A DNA stretch of 64,000 nucleotides from Ignavibacteriota bacterium (GTDB lineage: Bacteria; Bacteroidota; Ignavibacteria; Ignavibacteriales; Ignavibacteriaceae): the NCBI GenBank assembly GCA_013285405.1, contig CP053446.1, positions 310,001 through 374,000 on the forward strand, in the 5' to 3' direction. Position numbers and translations under genes: made by a program. Numbering within the stretch: position 1 is the stretch's first letter; each line of letters starts with the position of its first letter. The notes under the pieces were generated by a model. That model saw only the letters and a program-made list of their open reading frames with translations. It was not told the DNA's origin and did no database searches. Positions 26,460-36,671 of this stretch are shown one piece after another.

Positions 26460-29400
26460 TTACTGATCTGTGCTGAATAAATTAAACTTTGGATTCTTCT
26501 TTATACAATTTGAATGATTATCTGAAAAGATACAGTATGAACATTCATCCAAATTCGCAGTATATTCATTCATCCTGATTGATCGAATCATTTTTGTGAT
26601 ACCAGATTTCATTTCGTCATCAGATTGATTATCATATTCAAATTTGAACGGCTGTTCCGGATGTTTTGTGAAGATTACTCTGCATTCGATATTCTTTTTT
26701 TTATTAAAAAGCCTTGAAATAATATACGCATAAAATTTTAGTTGAGGTAAATACTTTTTAGCTTTCGATTGAATTTCGTCTGCATCGATGCTGTCAGTTT
26801 TAAAATCAACGATTAAGATTTTTTCATCATCAATTATTAGTTTATCAAGGATTCCAAACAGATAATAGTCTTCCTGCTTTAGATAAACTTCATATTCGTT
26901 ATGAATATTCGGGAAGGAGTTTAGGAATTTATACTGAGATGATAAATAAAAATCTCTCAATTCAGTTTGTATATTCTTTACTAACGGTTCAGTAATTTCC
27001 TGATTAAAAATATTCCTGAACTTTTGATCAACAAAATAATCAAGCTGATCAATATTTATATTTTTTCTTAGAACGTAATGAATGAATTGACCTTTGACTC
27101 TTGAAAATTCTTCTCTTACAGTTTCATCATCAAATAGATATGAGTTTAATTCGCTTCTATTATAATCATCTGATTCTTTTGTGCCGAAAAAATTCTTCTG
27201 TATTGAGGAATGCCGGAACAACTCACCAAGTTTATAATTATAAATAAAATTGTACTTCAATGGACATTGTGAAAATGTTGAAAACCTTGTTGCTGATATA
27301 ACTTCACCTTTTGAATTATCTGCAATTTTTGTGAGAATGATTTTTTTATCATCTGAATGATTTGAATTTGATTCGGATGCGTCTTCATAATTTTCAAGTG
27401 TTCTTGTTATTGGTATTTCAATTTTAATTGCTTCAGCTTTTGTAGAAAAACTTCCGTTATCTTTTTTAAGATAAGATAGTTCTCCTTCTAAGGTTATGAA
27501 ATCCTGATTAAAATCCTGCCGTAAACCCTGGTTTATCAATGCTGCAAATGTTTGTTTACGAGTTGATTTTTCTTCATTCATCATTGAAATAAATAGAAAA
27601 TCTTCTGCTCTGGTAAGAGCAACATAAAGCAGACGTTTTAGCTCTGCAATTTCTTTTTTAGATTCTATAAGATTATAAATTCCAGCTACAGGTGCCGATT
27701 GATACTCTCCGAAGAAATTATCACCGATGGGAACTTTTGTAAGTAATCCTAAATCTTTATCTGCAACAAATGATCTGGCTTTAACTTTATTCATCAATGA
27801 TGATTCACTACAATTGAACAAGAACACTGCTTTAAATTCCAGCCCTTTAGCCTGATGGATGGTTAGAATATTCACACCATTGCTTCCAGCTTTCAACTGA
27901 GCCTGAGCTTCATCAATTATCCCTGAAATCGCTTCATTGAGAAATGTCACATAATCATAAAGAGTATTGAATTCGCTCGTAAAAAAATCGCTGGTTAATG
28001 AAATTAGCTTATTCAGGTTGGATAATTCCTGCTGACCATCAATACGGGATGAGAGAATCGATATAAAATCCGATTCACTTAAAATTTTACGAAGCAATAA
28101 TGGGATACTCATTCTTTTTGCAAGTGATTTGTAGTTGCTAAGCAAATTATAAATTTTTAACCAGCTGCTATCACCAGAATTCGCAGTTGCTTCCAGCTTT
28201 TCCCAGTATGAACTGCCTTCAGCCAATGACAATTTAAATATTTCAGAATCAGAAACCATGAAAAACGGAGATCTTAAAATTCCCACTAATGCTGAATCAT
28301 TTTTATCATTCATCAGGAATGAGAAATAATTATAAATATCACTTATACTCTGCTTTTGATAGAAGCCAGTACCGCCAATTACATTGAATGGGATTTGAAA
28401 CTTAATGAACGACTTCTGCAATTCAACAAATGAGGAACGCTTACGAACCAACACAGCAATTTTGTTCCAGCTATTTAATCTATCACTATTCTCTCTTCTA
28501 AGTTTTAAAATTCGTTTGGCTACAAGTTCTGCTTCACTTTCATTTTCTTCATCGGAGATGATGAATTCAACAGTTCCCGGATATTTTTCATTACGTGCTG
28601 AGACAAGAGCAGATGCAGAGACTTCATTAAAAAATAAATTCGGATTCTTAAATAATTCACTGAATAGATAATTAATAAAAAAACACAAGTTAGGAGCCAT
28701 CCTGAAACTGTCAGGAAGAGTTAAAGCGGATTCATCACCATCGACTTTTTGAATATCAGCTTTTGTTCTGGAAAATACCTGCAATTCAGCATCCCTGAAT
28801 CTATAAATGCTTTGCTTTTCATCTCCAACAATAAAAAGATTGCCACTCTTTAGATCATCAACTACCGGTAAAAATATTTCATACTGAATTTCATTTGTGT
28901 CCTGATATTCATCTACTAACAAGTATTTATATTTTTTTGAAATTGATTGTCGTACAGACACATCATCAAATAATTTTTTAGTTTTCAACAGAATATCTTC
29001 AAAATCAAGATATCCGGATTCATTCTTCTTTCTTTCATATTCAGTATTAACATTCTGAAAAGTTCTTACAAGAGCGTAACTATAACGAGCGAGCACTTTA
29101 TTTATTTCCTGATAATTATCAGATAATGCAATTTCATCCAGATCGTTGAAGAAATTTTCAATATCGTTTAATTCTTCTGTCAATTCATCTTTGATTTTTG
29201 CAGAAAGATAACCTTGTACACGAACTGTGCCTCCGGATGTTAAAACAATATCCTGAATCCGTTTTAAAGTTTTAATATTTTCTGCGGTGCTGTCATTTAA
29301 CTTATACTCTCGCAGAATATTACTAACATCTGACGCCCGTTCATTATTTTTTTTGTTCTCAAGAACTAAACTATTTATATGAGCGATCTGATTTAAAATG

Positions 29401-30059
29401 ACGGGGATTTTATCATTGAATAATATTTTAAAATTAGATCCAAATAATTCAGATAAACGATTTACTGTTTCAACTTCAGATACCGAATAAAAACTTTCCG
29501 TTAGAAACAATACTTTTTTTCGTTTTTTGATAAGCTCAGCAAGTTCAGCGACCAGTTTAGATCTTGAACCTAAAAGTCGGATAAGTTCTTTCGCATCGGA
29601 TATGGGATTGTCATCTCTCAACAAATCATTAAGTGTATGTTCAATTGAGAGATCGATCAGTTCAGAAGCTTTCTGTTCATTGATCGGGATAAAGTTTGCA
29701 TCAATTGATGCTTCTACCGGATATTCTCTTAATAAATCCGTACAAAATGAATGTATCGTAGAGATTTTAGCCGATACAATTTGTTTTCTTAATCTGTCAA
29801 TCTTTTCAGCTTGTGATTTATCACTGATTACCAAAGAAGCTTTATACAGTTCATCTGAAATTCTTTTAAAAAGTTCACCGGCAGCTTTTTCAGTAAAAGT
29901 AATTGCAGCGATCTGGTTAAGTTGTGTATCTGTTGCAAGGAGGATTTCTATAAAACGCTGAGAGAGGACAAAAGTTTTCCCGGATCCGGCATTTGCAGTC
30001 AGAGATACTGAACGATCAATATTAAGTGCTTTACTCTGATGTGGAGTTAAATTGTTCAT
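26460..30059 (-). CDS. AddA/RecB-like UvrD-family helicase-nuclease
   Basis: A 1199-residue DNA-end-processing enzyme. The helicase part has Walker A TANAGSGKT (about 21-29), motif II LLVDEYQDTNEIQ (about 380), motif V ILTIHQAKGLEFK (about 733) and motif VI RLLYVALTRAED (about 815). The C-terminal PD-(D/E)XK nuclease has GILDKLI, IVDFKTDS (about 1086) and QLKFYAY (about 1107). FSQCPLKYNF (about 931) together with CSYC and a third Cys eight residues on near the end (about 1174-1186) form a likely iron-sulfur staple around the nuclease, as in AddB-type enzymes. It would act in double-strand-break repair; no AddB partner is adjacent. ATG start, 15 bp after the histidine kinase gene. Confidence 0.88.
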   Translation of the reverse strand: MNNLTPHQSKALNIDRSVSLTANAGSGKTFVLSQRFIEILLATDTQLNQIAAITFTEKAAGELFKRISDELYKASLVISDKSQAEKIDRLRKQIVSAKISTIHSFCTDLLREYPVEASIDANFIPINEQKASELIDLSIEHTLNDLLRDDNPISDAKELIRLLGSRSKLVAELAELIKKRKKVLFLTESFYSVSEVETVNRLSELFGSNFKILFNDKIPVILNQIAHINSLVLENKKNNERASDVSNILREYKLNDSTAENIKTLKRIQDIVLTSGGTVRVQGYLSAKIKDELTEELNDIENFFNDLDEIALSDNYQEINKVLARYSYALVRTFQNVNTEYERKKNESGYLDFEDILLKTKKLFDDVSVRQSISKKYKYLLVDEYQDTNEIQYEIFLPVVDDLKSGNLFIVGDEKQSIYRFRDAELQVFSRTKADIQKVDGDESALTLPDSFRMAPNLCFFINYLFSELFKNPNLFFNEVSASALVSARNEKYPGTVEFIISDEENESEAELVAKRILKLRRENSDRLNSWNKIAVLVRKRSSFVELQKSFIKFQIPFNVIGGTGFYQKQSISDIYNYFSFLMNDKNDSALVGILRSPFFMVSDSEIFKLSLAEGSSYWEKLEATANSGDSSWLKIYNLLSNYKSLAKRMSIPLLLRKILSESDFISILSSRIDGQQELSNLNKLISLTSDFFTSEFNTLYDYVTFLNEAISGIIDEAQAQLKAGSNGVNILTIHQAKGLEFKAVFLFNCSESSLMNKVKARSFVADKDLGLLTKVPIGDNFFGEYQSAPVAGIYNLIESKKEIAELKRLLYVALTRAEDFLFISMMNEEKSTRKQTFAALINQGLRQDFNQDFITLEGELSYLKKDNGSFSTKAEAIKIEIPITRTLENYEDASESNSNHSDDKKIILTKIADNSKGEVISATRFSTFSQCPLKYNFIYNYKLGELFRHSSIQKNFFGTKESDDYNRSELNSYLFDDETVREEFSRVKGQFIHYVLRKNINIDQLDYFVDQKFRNIFNQEITEPLVKNIQTELRDFYLSSQYKFLNSFPNIHNEYEVYLKQEDYYLFGILDKLIIDDEKILIVDFKTDSIDADEIQSKAKKYLPQLKFYAYIISRLFNKKKNIECRVIFTKHPEQPFKFEYDNQSDDEMKSGITKMIRSIRMNEYTANLDECSYCIFSDNHSNCIKKNPKFNLFSTDQ

Positions 30060-30074
30060 TTCAAGATGCTTAAA

Positions 30075-33000
30075 TTAAGTTTTAATCGGTACTTTAATTC
30101 TGAATTCTGTTCCTGAAGAAGAAGATGATAATAATTTTATTTCCCCGTTTGTATTGTCCATAAATCGTTTGATAAGTTTTAAACCAAGTCCAAGCCCTTT
30201 TTCCTTTGTCGTAAAATTTGCATCAAAAATTTTATTCTGATTCTCAGGTGCAACACCTTTGCCGTTATCTAAAACATCAATATTCGCAAAACCATTCTCG
30301 CAAATAACTCTGATTGTAATTGAACTTGCTTTAGCCTGAATGGAGTTTCGAATAAGATTTATGAACATTCGCCGCATCTGCGAAATATCCGACTCAACAA
30401 TTACTTTCTCACTATCAGTTACAAAATTTATATCTGCATCATCGTCCCCGAATAAATGTACCGTATCACTGATTACAGAGACTATATCGAATACTTCAAA
30501 TTTAAGACTTGGCATTTTAGCAAAGGATGAAAATTCTGAAGCTATCAAACTTAAATTGTCAATTTGATTCAGAATTGCCTGAGAAAGTTTACTAAGAATT
30601 TCATTGAATTCTGATTTCTTGTCATTATATGCAGCAACAATCTGTTGAACTGATAACTTCATTGGTGTAAGTGGATTTTTAATTTCATGAGCAACTTGTT
30701 TAGCCATTTCTTTCCATGCATTTTCTCTTTCAAGTTCAGCAATTTCATACTGATTTTTCTGCAGCTCATTTGTCATTGAATTAAAACCATCGAGTAATTC
30801 TTTCAACTCACCTTTTTCCTTATTTGCTAATTGAACGCTTAAATCTCCCTGAGCTACAGCATTGGTTGCACGAGTAAGCTGTCTGATAGGTGAAGATATT
30901 TGATTTGCAAAAAGTGTACTCAATAGAGTAATTATTATCACAGCGAATGAATATACACCAAATAGAAATACATCAGCATCTACAGGTGAATAAAAGAGCG
31001 TGATTTTATTAAATGCATCATTGACTCCAAGAATGAAAGCCTGACCGGCGAAATCAATTTTTTTGTAGTATGCATCATAGACGTAATTATTAATTGATTC
31101 TTTAGTAAGAGTTTCGCGATAGCTGAGATAATTCAGATTGTAGTAAACATCAGAATTTAATTTCCCGGGTATTAGCTGATTTTTGTAATACTCACTTCTT
31201 GAACTAAAAATTATTTCTGAATTTTGATAAATAGTAAATACAATTCCTAATTCTTTTCCTGCATTCTCAAAAGCTGTTTGAAAATCGCGGTCAGGATGTT
31301 TTTGAATTTGCGCCCGTATATGATTTTCAAGATACTCAGATCTTTTGCTGAGCTCGCTGAAAATTGCAGATTTGGTTCTTTCGCGGACTACTTCACGGTT
31401 ATAAACTGCCAATGCAATAATCGGGATAATTGATATAAGTAAGAATGCAGCCAGAAGTTTTGTTCTAAAAGAATATTTTAATTTAATGACTCTGAAAAAA
31501 ATAAAGAAGATAACGAGAATAAGAATAAAGATTGAGTGAACGATAAATATTTTAAAAAAGTTGTAAAGGCTCCAGGCAACTTCCATTTCTTTTATCGAAA
31601 CAACTATTGTCCTGACTGTATGATCTTTGTTTGTTTTAAGGACATAAGTTATATAATCCTCACCGTTAAATGAGAGGCTTGTCCAGCCGTCCCCATCAGG
31701 CGATAATTTAGTCTGCATTAGTTTTTCACGTTGTTCTTTTGATGGAAATACATTCCCTTTTACACTTAGCAATTTTCCGTCTGAATACTCAAATATTTTT
31801 ATCAGATCCAAATCTACAACTGATCCAATCGCTGCTTTGTTTGACTCCAGAAAATCGGGAAAATCAGAAGCACCGAGATTCTCAATGCTAAACTTTGCTG
31901 CAACACCCAGATAACCATCTACAATATTATTATGTACTATCGGCACAATACCTGCATAACCAATACCATAATTTAACTTCGATTCAATTTCGCTTATATG
32001 AATCTCTGAATCACTTGTGTTATTCAATAGCTTTTTATAGTCAACTGTTACATCAAAACCAACATTAAACTCACCATTTGGTTTAAGATTTCTATCAAAT
32101 ATCACAAGTTCCGAACTGAGTGACTCTCTTTGAAGAGGACTTTTACTCCACGCTATAAAAGCTTCAGAATCAAAGTTTGAATTCAATTTATATAGAGATG
32201 AAATTAACTTTTCGTTTTGTTCGGAATTCCTCAGAGTTTCTTCAACGAGATAAGAAAGTAATTCTTCATTTGCTCTATTCACTTCATTCGCAATTACTTT
32301 CAGTGATCTTCTCTCAAGCTCGAGGTTAAAATAATTTAACATTGAGATAACAATAACCGAAGCAGCAAGAGAAGAATATATAACATTTATTGAAGTTCTT
32401 TTTTCTCTGAATATTAAGTTAGCAACTACTAATAATACAAGAGATAAAAATGCAAGCCACATTAATGGAGTAACAAGCGGTTCAGGTTGTCTTAGAAAGA
32501 AGATATAGCAGGAAATCTGTATTAGAATAATCAGAATAATAAATTTGGGAAATGAAGTTTCTTTTTTAAGAAGTTTTATAAATTTACCTGTCACAAGAAT
32601 AAAAGAAATAACCACAAATACAACTGCCAACCCAAGTAAAAGTATATTTAAATTCATAAACAATGCTGGTAAGCTTGGTATCAGATCTGGCTCTTTAAAG
32701 TATCTGATGGTCGAGTCGAATACAACACTCTTTACTGATGCAGCAAGTCCTCGTAACGAGTAAAATGTCAGAATAACAATTACTGGTGATAATATAAATT
32801 TGAATATAGTAAACCGATTGCTGTTACTTTCAGAATAATATTCTGATATATACTTAAAAAGCTTAAAGCCAATAATCAGTAAAAAAATATTTGTTACAAA
32901 GAACTCAATAGGTGTTTTGACTATTCCCCATGCAAACATTGAGGAGAAGTAGGATGGATCTACAAGTGCACCGTTAAGAAATTTTGATGGGAAACCTGAC

Positions 33001-33902
33001 CAGTAGAGAATTAATCTGATAGCTGCTAAGTAAATTATTAATGCAATAAGTCTTACCGATTTCCATTTTATACTTTGAAAATCAGCTTTTATACCAAGTG
33101 TGAGAAAAATTAATCCAATGACTAATAAAAAAATCTGGATCCGTGTTGCGATCTCCTGAATTTCTGTAATTTCAAAATTAAGCGATGGTTTGAAAAAACT
33201 AACGAGTCCAATTTTACTTTTTTGTGAATTAAGCAGAATTACTGAATGCTTTCTTCCATCTTTTGGTGGTTGAGAAAAAGGATCATAATATACACTAAAC
33301 TGTGTGTTATACCTTTCAGATAATTCCTCGCTAAAACTTATTTGCTTATAAAATTTATTTTGTAATGAATATAAATTTTCAATCGGTTTACTCAGTAAAA
33401 GGTAGAATCTGTCGCTGTGTATAATCAGCGTATCTATCAAAGTCAGATAGGTAACGAGTGGTGAGTTGAAAAAGTAAACTTCATTTACAGGATATACAAA
33501 TGGAAAAACTTCTTCCTGCCTGATTGCACTAATGTTGTTCCAGGCAATAATTTTACCATTCGGAGCAACAATCTCAATTGAGTAAGATTTAAACTCAGAT
33601 TTATTTATCAAAGAAATTAATTTGCCGTATTCGTACTTTTCTGCAAATAATGTCTGATAGAGTTCATCTTTCAATAACTTTTTAGTTGAAAATAAATCTG
33701 ATTCTTTTTCAGCGAATAATTCGTTGATACCCTTTTCTATGTGAGAAACTTTCTCAACTAACTGAGTATCCCAATAAGATTTTTCATCATTGATAAGTAT
33801 TGGTGTAATGATTCCTGTGCCAATTATCAAAACAAAAACAAAAAAGACGATAGTAAAATATTTTCTATCGCCTTTGAAATAGGATAATATTTGTTTCTTC
33901 AT
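30075..33902 (-). CDS. Giant NtrY-like sensor histidine kinase
   Basis: A 1275-residue membrane kinase. The N-terminus has a membrane helix (17-37), an external region (about 38-250), roughly eight further helices (about 255-530), a second external region (about 540-790), two helices, a third external region (about 855-980) and a last helix (about 985-1010). HAMP follows (ISSPIRQLTRATNAVAQGDL), then the phospho-acceptor motif VAHEIKNPLTPMKLSVQQI with His near 1072, the wording typical of NtrY. The ATPase domain has NLIRNSIQAKA, DNGKGVAPEN and KGLGLGLKLI. The three separate external regions are unusual. No response regulator is nearby. Its ATG overlaps the stop of the DUF4783 gene by one base. 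Confidence 0.9.
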   Translation of the reverse strand: MKKQILSYFKGDRKYFTIVFFVFVLIIGTGIITPILINDEKSYWDTQLVEKVSHIEKGINELFAEKESDLFSTKKLLKDELYQTLFAEKYEYGKLISLINKSEFKSYSIEIVAPNGKIIAWNNISAIRQEEVFPFVYPVNEVYFFNSPLVTYLTLIDTLIIHSDRFYLLLSKPIENLYSLQNKFYKQISFSEELSERYNTQFSVYYDPFSQPPKDGRKHSVILLNSQKSKIGLVSFFKPSLNFEITEIQEIATRIQIFLLVIGLIFLTLGIKADFQSIKWKSVRLIALIIYLAAIRLILYWSGFPSKFLNGALVDPSYFSSMFAWGIVKTPIEFFVTNIFLLIIGFKLFKYISEYYSESNSNRFTIFKFILSPVIVILTFYSLRGLAASVKSVVFDSTIRYFKEPDLIPSLPALFMNLNILLLGLAVVFVVISFILVTGKFIKLLKKETSFPKFIILIILIQISCYIFFLRQPEPLVTPLMWLAFLSLVLLVVANLIFREKRTSINVIYSSLAASVIVISMLNYFNLELERRSLKVIANEVNRANEELLSYLVEETLRNSEQNEKLISSLYKLNSNFDSEAFIAWSKSPLQRESLSSELVIFDRNLKPNGEFNVGFDVTVDYKKLLNNTSDSEIHISEIESKLNYGIGYAGIVPIVHNNIVDGYLGVAAKFSIENLGASDFPDFLESNKAAIGSVVDLDLIKIFEYSDGKLLSVKGNVFPSKEQREKLMQTKLSPDGDGWTSLSFNGEDYITYVLKTNKDHTVRTIVVSIKEMEVAWSLYNFFKIFIVHSIFILILVIFFIFFRVIKLKYSFRTKLLAAFLLISIIPIIALAVYNREVVRERTKSAIFSELSKRSEYLENHIRAQIQKHPDRDFQTAFENAGKELGIVFTIYQNSEIIFSSRSEYYKNQLIPGKLNSDVYYNLNYLSYRETLTKESINNYVYDAYYKKIDFAGQAFILGVNDAFNKITLFYSPVDADVFLFGVYSFAVIIITLLSTLFANQISSPIRQLTRATNAVAQGDLSVQLANKEKGELKELLDGFNSMTNELQKNQYEIAELERENAWKEMAKQVAHEIKNPLTPMKLSVQQIVAAYNDKKSEFNEILSKLSQAILNQIDNLSLIASEFSSFAKMPSLKFEVFDIVSVISDTVHLFGDDDADINFVTDSEKVIVESDISQMRRMFINLIRNSIQAKASSITIRVICENGFANIDVLDNGKGVAPENQNKIFDANFTTKEKGLGLGLKLIKRFMDNTNGEIKLLSSSSSGTEFRIKVPIKT

Positions 33903-34354
33903 TAGTTAATTGATAGTTGCGTTATATACCACCTGCTGCCCGATTTATTAAGAGTAATATATAAATGTGCTGATTCTCGTCTTCCTTTTTTCTCATACTG
34001 GTAGTCACCTTTTCCAAATGAAACTGTGCCTTCAGTTTTACTTTCTTCCAGTTTAAAAGATACTACACGATATTCATTGAAGAATTTTTCCAGAATATAA
34101 AAAGCCTGATTTGAAGAATAGTATCCATTTACTCCATTGATTAAACTAATATATGGCTGAGGTGAAAAATACTGAGAGAATTTTTTCACATCACTATTTA
34201 AAATTCCGGATTCAATTTCGCTAAATATTTTGGATTGAATTTTAATTTTATCTCCGGTTGATAAATTCTGCTTGAAGATTTCATCCTGTGCGGCTGAATA
34301 GTTGAAAGTCAGTAGAACGATTGAGGTTAGTATATTAAAAAATAAAGTCTTCAT
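33902..34354 (-). CDS. Secreted DUF4783 family protein
   Basis: A 150-residue protein with signal peptide (cleavage after AAQ). The mature part has a short helix (FSEIESGILNSDVKKFSQYF), then ISLINGVNGYYSSNQAFYILEKFF, FKLEESK and GDYQYEKKGRRESAHLYITL, ending in WYITQLSIN. This is the DUF4783 pattern, an NTF2-like small alpha+beta fold common in Bacteroidota and of unknown function. It overlaps the kinase gene by one base (TAATG), so it may be a periplasmic partner of that kinase; this is inference from position only. Confidence 0.75.
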   Translation of the reverse strand: MKTLFFNILTSIVLLTFNYSAAQDEIFKQNLSTGDKIKIQSKIFSEIESGILNSDVKKFSQYFSPQPYISLINGVNGYYSSNQAFYILEKFFNEYRVVSFKLEESKTEGTVSFGKGDYQYEKKGRRESAHLYITLNKSGSRWYITQLSIN

Positions 34355-34391
34355 TTATCCGAAATTTAATTAATTCATGTTCATAAATCTA

Positions 34392-34418
34392 TAAAACAAA
34401 ATGGGGCCGAAGCCCCAT
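34392..34418 (-). terminator. Rho-independent terminator of the lipoprotein gene
   Basis: On the minus strand ATGGGGC, loop TTCG, GCCCCAT (34418-34401), then TTTGTTTTAT, starting 8 bases after the stop. The stable TTCG tetraloop and T-rich tail make it convincing. Confidence 0.85.
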
Positions 34419-34425
34419 AATTAAT

Positions 34426-35229
34426 CTATCTGCTTCTTTTAGTTTCGAGTGGCTTTCGCTGACCAAAAGCAGGTTTTAACTGTCTTTCGCCTTCAGCTAA
34501 TTGATACGCCCAATCAAATACAACTCTGTCGTTTGTGATATTTGATATCCGGATCTTTGCATAATGATTATCCCAAGTCCAGAATACATAAGTATGACCA
34601 ACTATTGCAACAGCATCTTTAGTAGCTGACCAGCCAGAGGTTGGTGCAAAAGGAATATCATATATATCGTTCGTCGGACCCATATCCTGAATATCAGTAT
34701 CATCCCAAACATCTAAGTAGAATGTGCCCTGATAATTCTCAAAGAAAAAATCAACATCAAGACTATCATAAGCTACGACGGATTCAAGAGTAAATGAATA
34801 GCCAGAGTTATTCGGAAATCTGCGAAAGTCAAATATAGCCTGGTTAAATCCTTCAGGTCTTGCTGTTGCGTAAATTACATCCTTACTTAAATCACTTTCA
34901 TTGCCGTTGTAGTCATAAGCTGTTACGGCATAATAGTATTTAACACCATTAACAGCTTCGTCATCAATAAAAAAATTATATGCTGATGAACCAATAATGT
35001 AGTATTTACCATTGTAAGAGTCACTATAATATACATTATATCCGGCAAGATCCGGCTCTCTGTTTTCGAACCACGTCAGGTCTATTCTGTTATTACCTAT
35101 AAATACATTAATTCCCGTTGGTGGTGTTGGTGGAAGATTATCCACAATGTATTCGGGTTCATTTACCTCACATCCTGTTAAATAAACCAGTAATAATAAT
35201 GCTGCGAAAAGTTTAATCGTATTTTTCAT
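34426..35229 (-). CDS. Lipoprotein with a fibronectin type III domain
   Basis: A 267-residue protein from the ATG at 35229, which has AGAGGTGA 5 bases upstream; the frame is open 24 codons further but without an SD. The signal is of lipoprotein type, with the lipobox YLTGC and Cys at about residue 20. Residues about 35-125 are an FN3 domain (PPTPPTGINVFIGNNRIDLTW, YNVYYS, GVKYYYAVTAYDYNGNES). The remaining 130 residues are unrecognised, with many aromatic residues and strands. It is probably anchored to a membrane and involved in binding. It stands alone between the pyrC gene and its own terminator. Confidence 0.8.
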   Translation of the reverse strand: MKNTIKLFAALLLLVYLTGCEVNEPEYIVDNLPPTPPTGINVFIGNNRIDLTWFENREPDLAGYNVYYSDSYNGKYYIIGSSAYNFFIDDEAVNGVKYYYAVTAYDYNGNESDLSKDVIYATARPEGFNQAIFDFRRFPNNSGYSFTLESVVAYDSLDVDFFFENYQGTFYLDVWDDTDIQDMGPTNDIYDIPFAPTSGWSATKDAVAIVGHTYVFWTWDNHYAKIRISNITNDRVVFDWAYQLAEGERQLKPAFGQRKPLETKRSR

Positions 35230-35369
35230 TTGGTCACCTCTTTTGTTTTGAATATTGAGGAATCCAATTGAAATGCCACTTAAAAACAGATTAAAATACA
35301 ATAAATGAGATTAAATTGAACTTATCTTGTACAGAATTGTGGACAACAGCTTAAAGAATAATATGCAGC

Positions 35370-36662
35370 CTAAAGTTGGATCACTTGATTTTCAAAAAAC
35401 ATTTTCTTCTTATTAATAGCTGCGACTGCTTTTCCTGTTAATAGTTTTTTATCGAATGGAGAGTTTTTAGATTTACTTTTGAATTTCATTATATCAACCG
35501 TCCACACAAAATTCGGATCAATAATGGTGAAGTTCGCTATTTCACCTGTTTGAAATTTTGGTAATGGCAGATTTAAAATTTTTCGCGGATTAATGGCGAG
35601 TTTTTTTATCAAGTCATCAATGCTTAGTTTGTTTTTATGGACCAGTTCAGAAAGAGCAAGACCAACAGTTGTTTCAAAACCGACTATTCCGTTTGGTGCA
35701 AATTGAAATTCAGATTCTTTTTCTTCAAGTGAATGTGGTGCATGATCAGAAGCAATACAATCGATTGTCCCGTCCTTTAGTCCCTTAATAATCGCATCAA
35801 GATCATCCCGGGTTCTTAACGGAGGATTCATTTTAAAATTAGTATCATACGTTTTCAATGCATCATCAGTTAGAGTAAAGTGATGCGGTGTAACTTCCGC
35901 GGTTACCTTTATCCCTCTCTTTTTTGCTTCACGAACGAGATTGACAGAATTTTTTGTACTTATATGTGCTATGTGTATTCTTCCGCCTGTGTATTCAGCC
36001 ATCAGAATATCACGGCTTACAATTATATCTTCAGCAACAGATGGTATAGCAGGCAACCCAAGCAAAGTCGAATTAATTCCTTCATTCATTGAGCCATCTG
36101 CGAGTGATTCGTCTTCACAATGTTCAATTATTGGTGCATCATACATACTGGCATATTCAAAAGCTCTCCTCAATACAGAGGAAGTTTTAATTGCAATGCC
36201 ATCATCCGAAAAAGCAACAGCACCTGCTTCAACTAGTTCTGCCATCGGTGAAATTATTTCGCCTTTACGACCAATGCTTGCGGCAGCAACGGGATACACT
36301 TCAACCAGATGGTCAAAAGCTTTTTCTTTAATAAATTTTACTACTTCCGCAGTATCAATCGCAGGTTCGGTGTTAGGCATACAGGCAACTCCTGTAAATC
36401 CTCCTGCTGCTGCACTATTACATCCGGTAACAACTGTTTCTTCATCTTCTCGACCGGGTTCTCTCAGATGTACGTGCATATCAAAAAATCCAGGGACAAG
36501 AATTTTTTCGGAAAAATTAAACTCCTTTGCACCAGATTTTTCTTCATTACTTAACTGACCGATCTTCGAAATAATTCCTGAGTCAAGTAAAACCGAAACC
36601 CCTTTTAAATTTAGATTTTCTTCGGGATGGATTATATCAACATTTGTTAAAATAATTTTCAT
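35370..36662 (-). CDS. pyrC: Dihydroorotase
   Basis: A 430-residue zinc amidohydrolase that closes carbamoyl-aspartate to dihydroorotate, third step of pyrimidine synthesis. It is the long type I form: FFDMHVHLREPGREDEET with the H-x-H pair (about residues 61-63), NTEPAIDT, EHCEDESL, HIAHIST (zinc His), and ASDHAPHSLEEKE with the catalytic Asp (about 304). The C-terminal GEIANFTIIDPN is usual. ATG start, 9 bp after pyrB; last gene of pyrRBC. Confidence 0.96.
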   Translation of the reverse strand: MKIILTNVDIIHPEENLNLKGVSVLLDSGIISKIGQLSNEEKSGAKEFNFSEKILVPGFFDMHVHLREPGREDEETVVTGCNSAAAGGFTGVACMPNTEPAIDTAEVVKFIKEKAFDHLVEVYPVAAASIGRKGEIISPMAELVEAGAVAFSDDGIAIKTSSVLRRAFEYASMYDAPIIEHCEDESLADGSMNEGINSTLLGLPAIPSVAEDIIVSRDILMAEYTGGRIHIAHISTKNSVNLVREAKKRGIKVTAEVTPHHFTLTDDALKTYDTNFKMNPPLRTRDDLDAIIKGLKDGTIDCIASDHAPHSLEEKESEFQFAPNGIVGFETTVGLALSELVHKNKLSIDDLIKKLAINPRKILNLPLPKFQTGEIANFTIIDPNFVWTVDIMKFKSKSKNSPFDKKLLTGKAVAAINKKKMFFENQVIQL

Positions 36663-36671
36663 ATATTTTTT

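Noticed and set aside
35338-35346. DnaA-box-like word TGTGGACAA between pyrC and the lipoprotein gene
   Set aside because: Single imperfect copy, no cluster, no dnaA/dnaN neighbours and no AT-rich unwinding region; not an origin.
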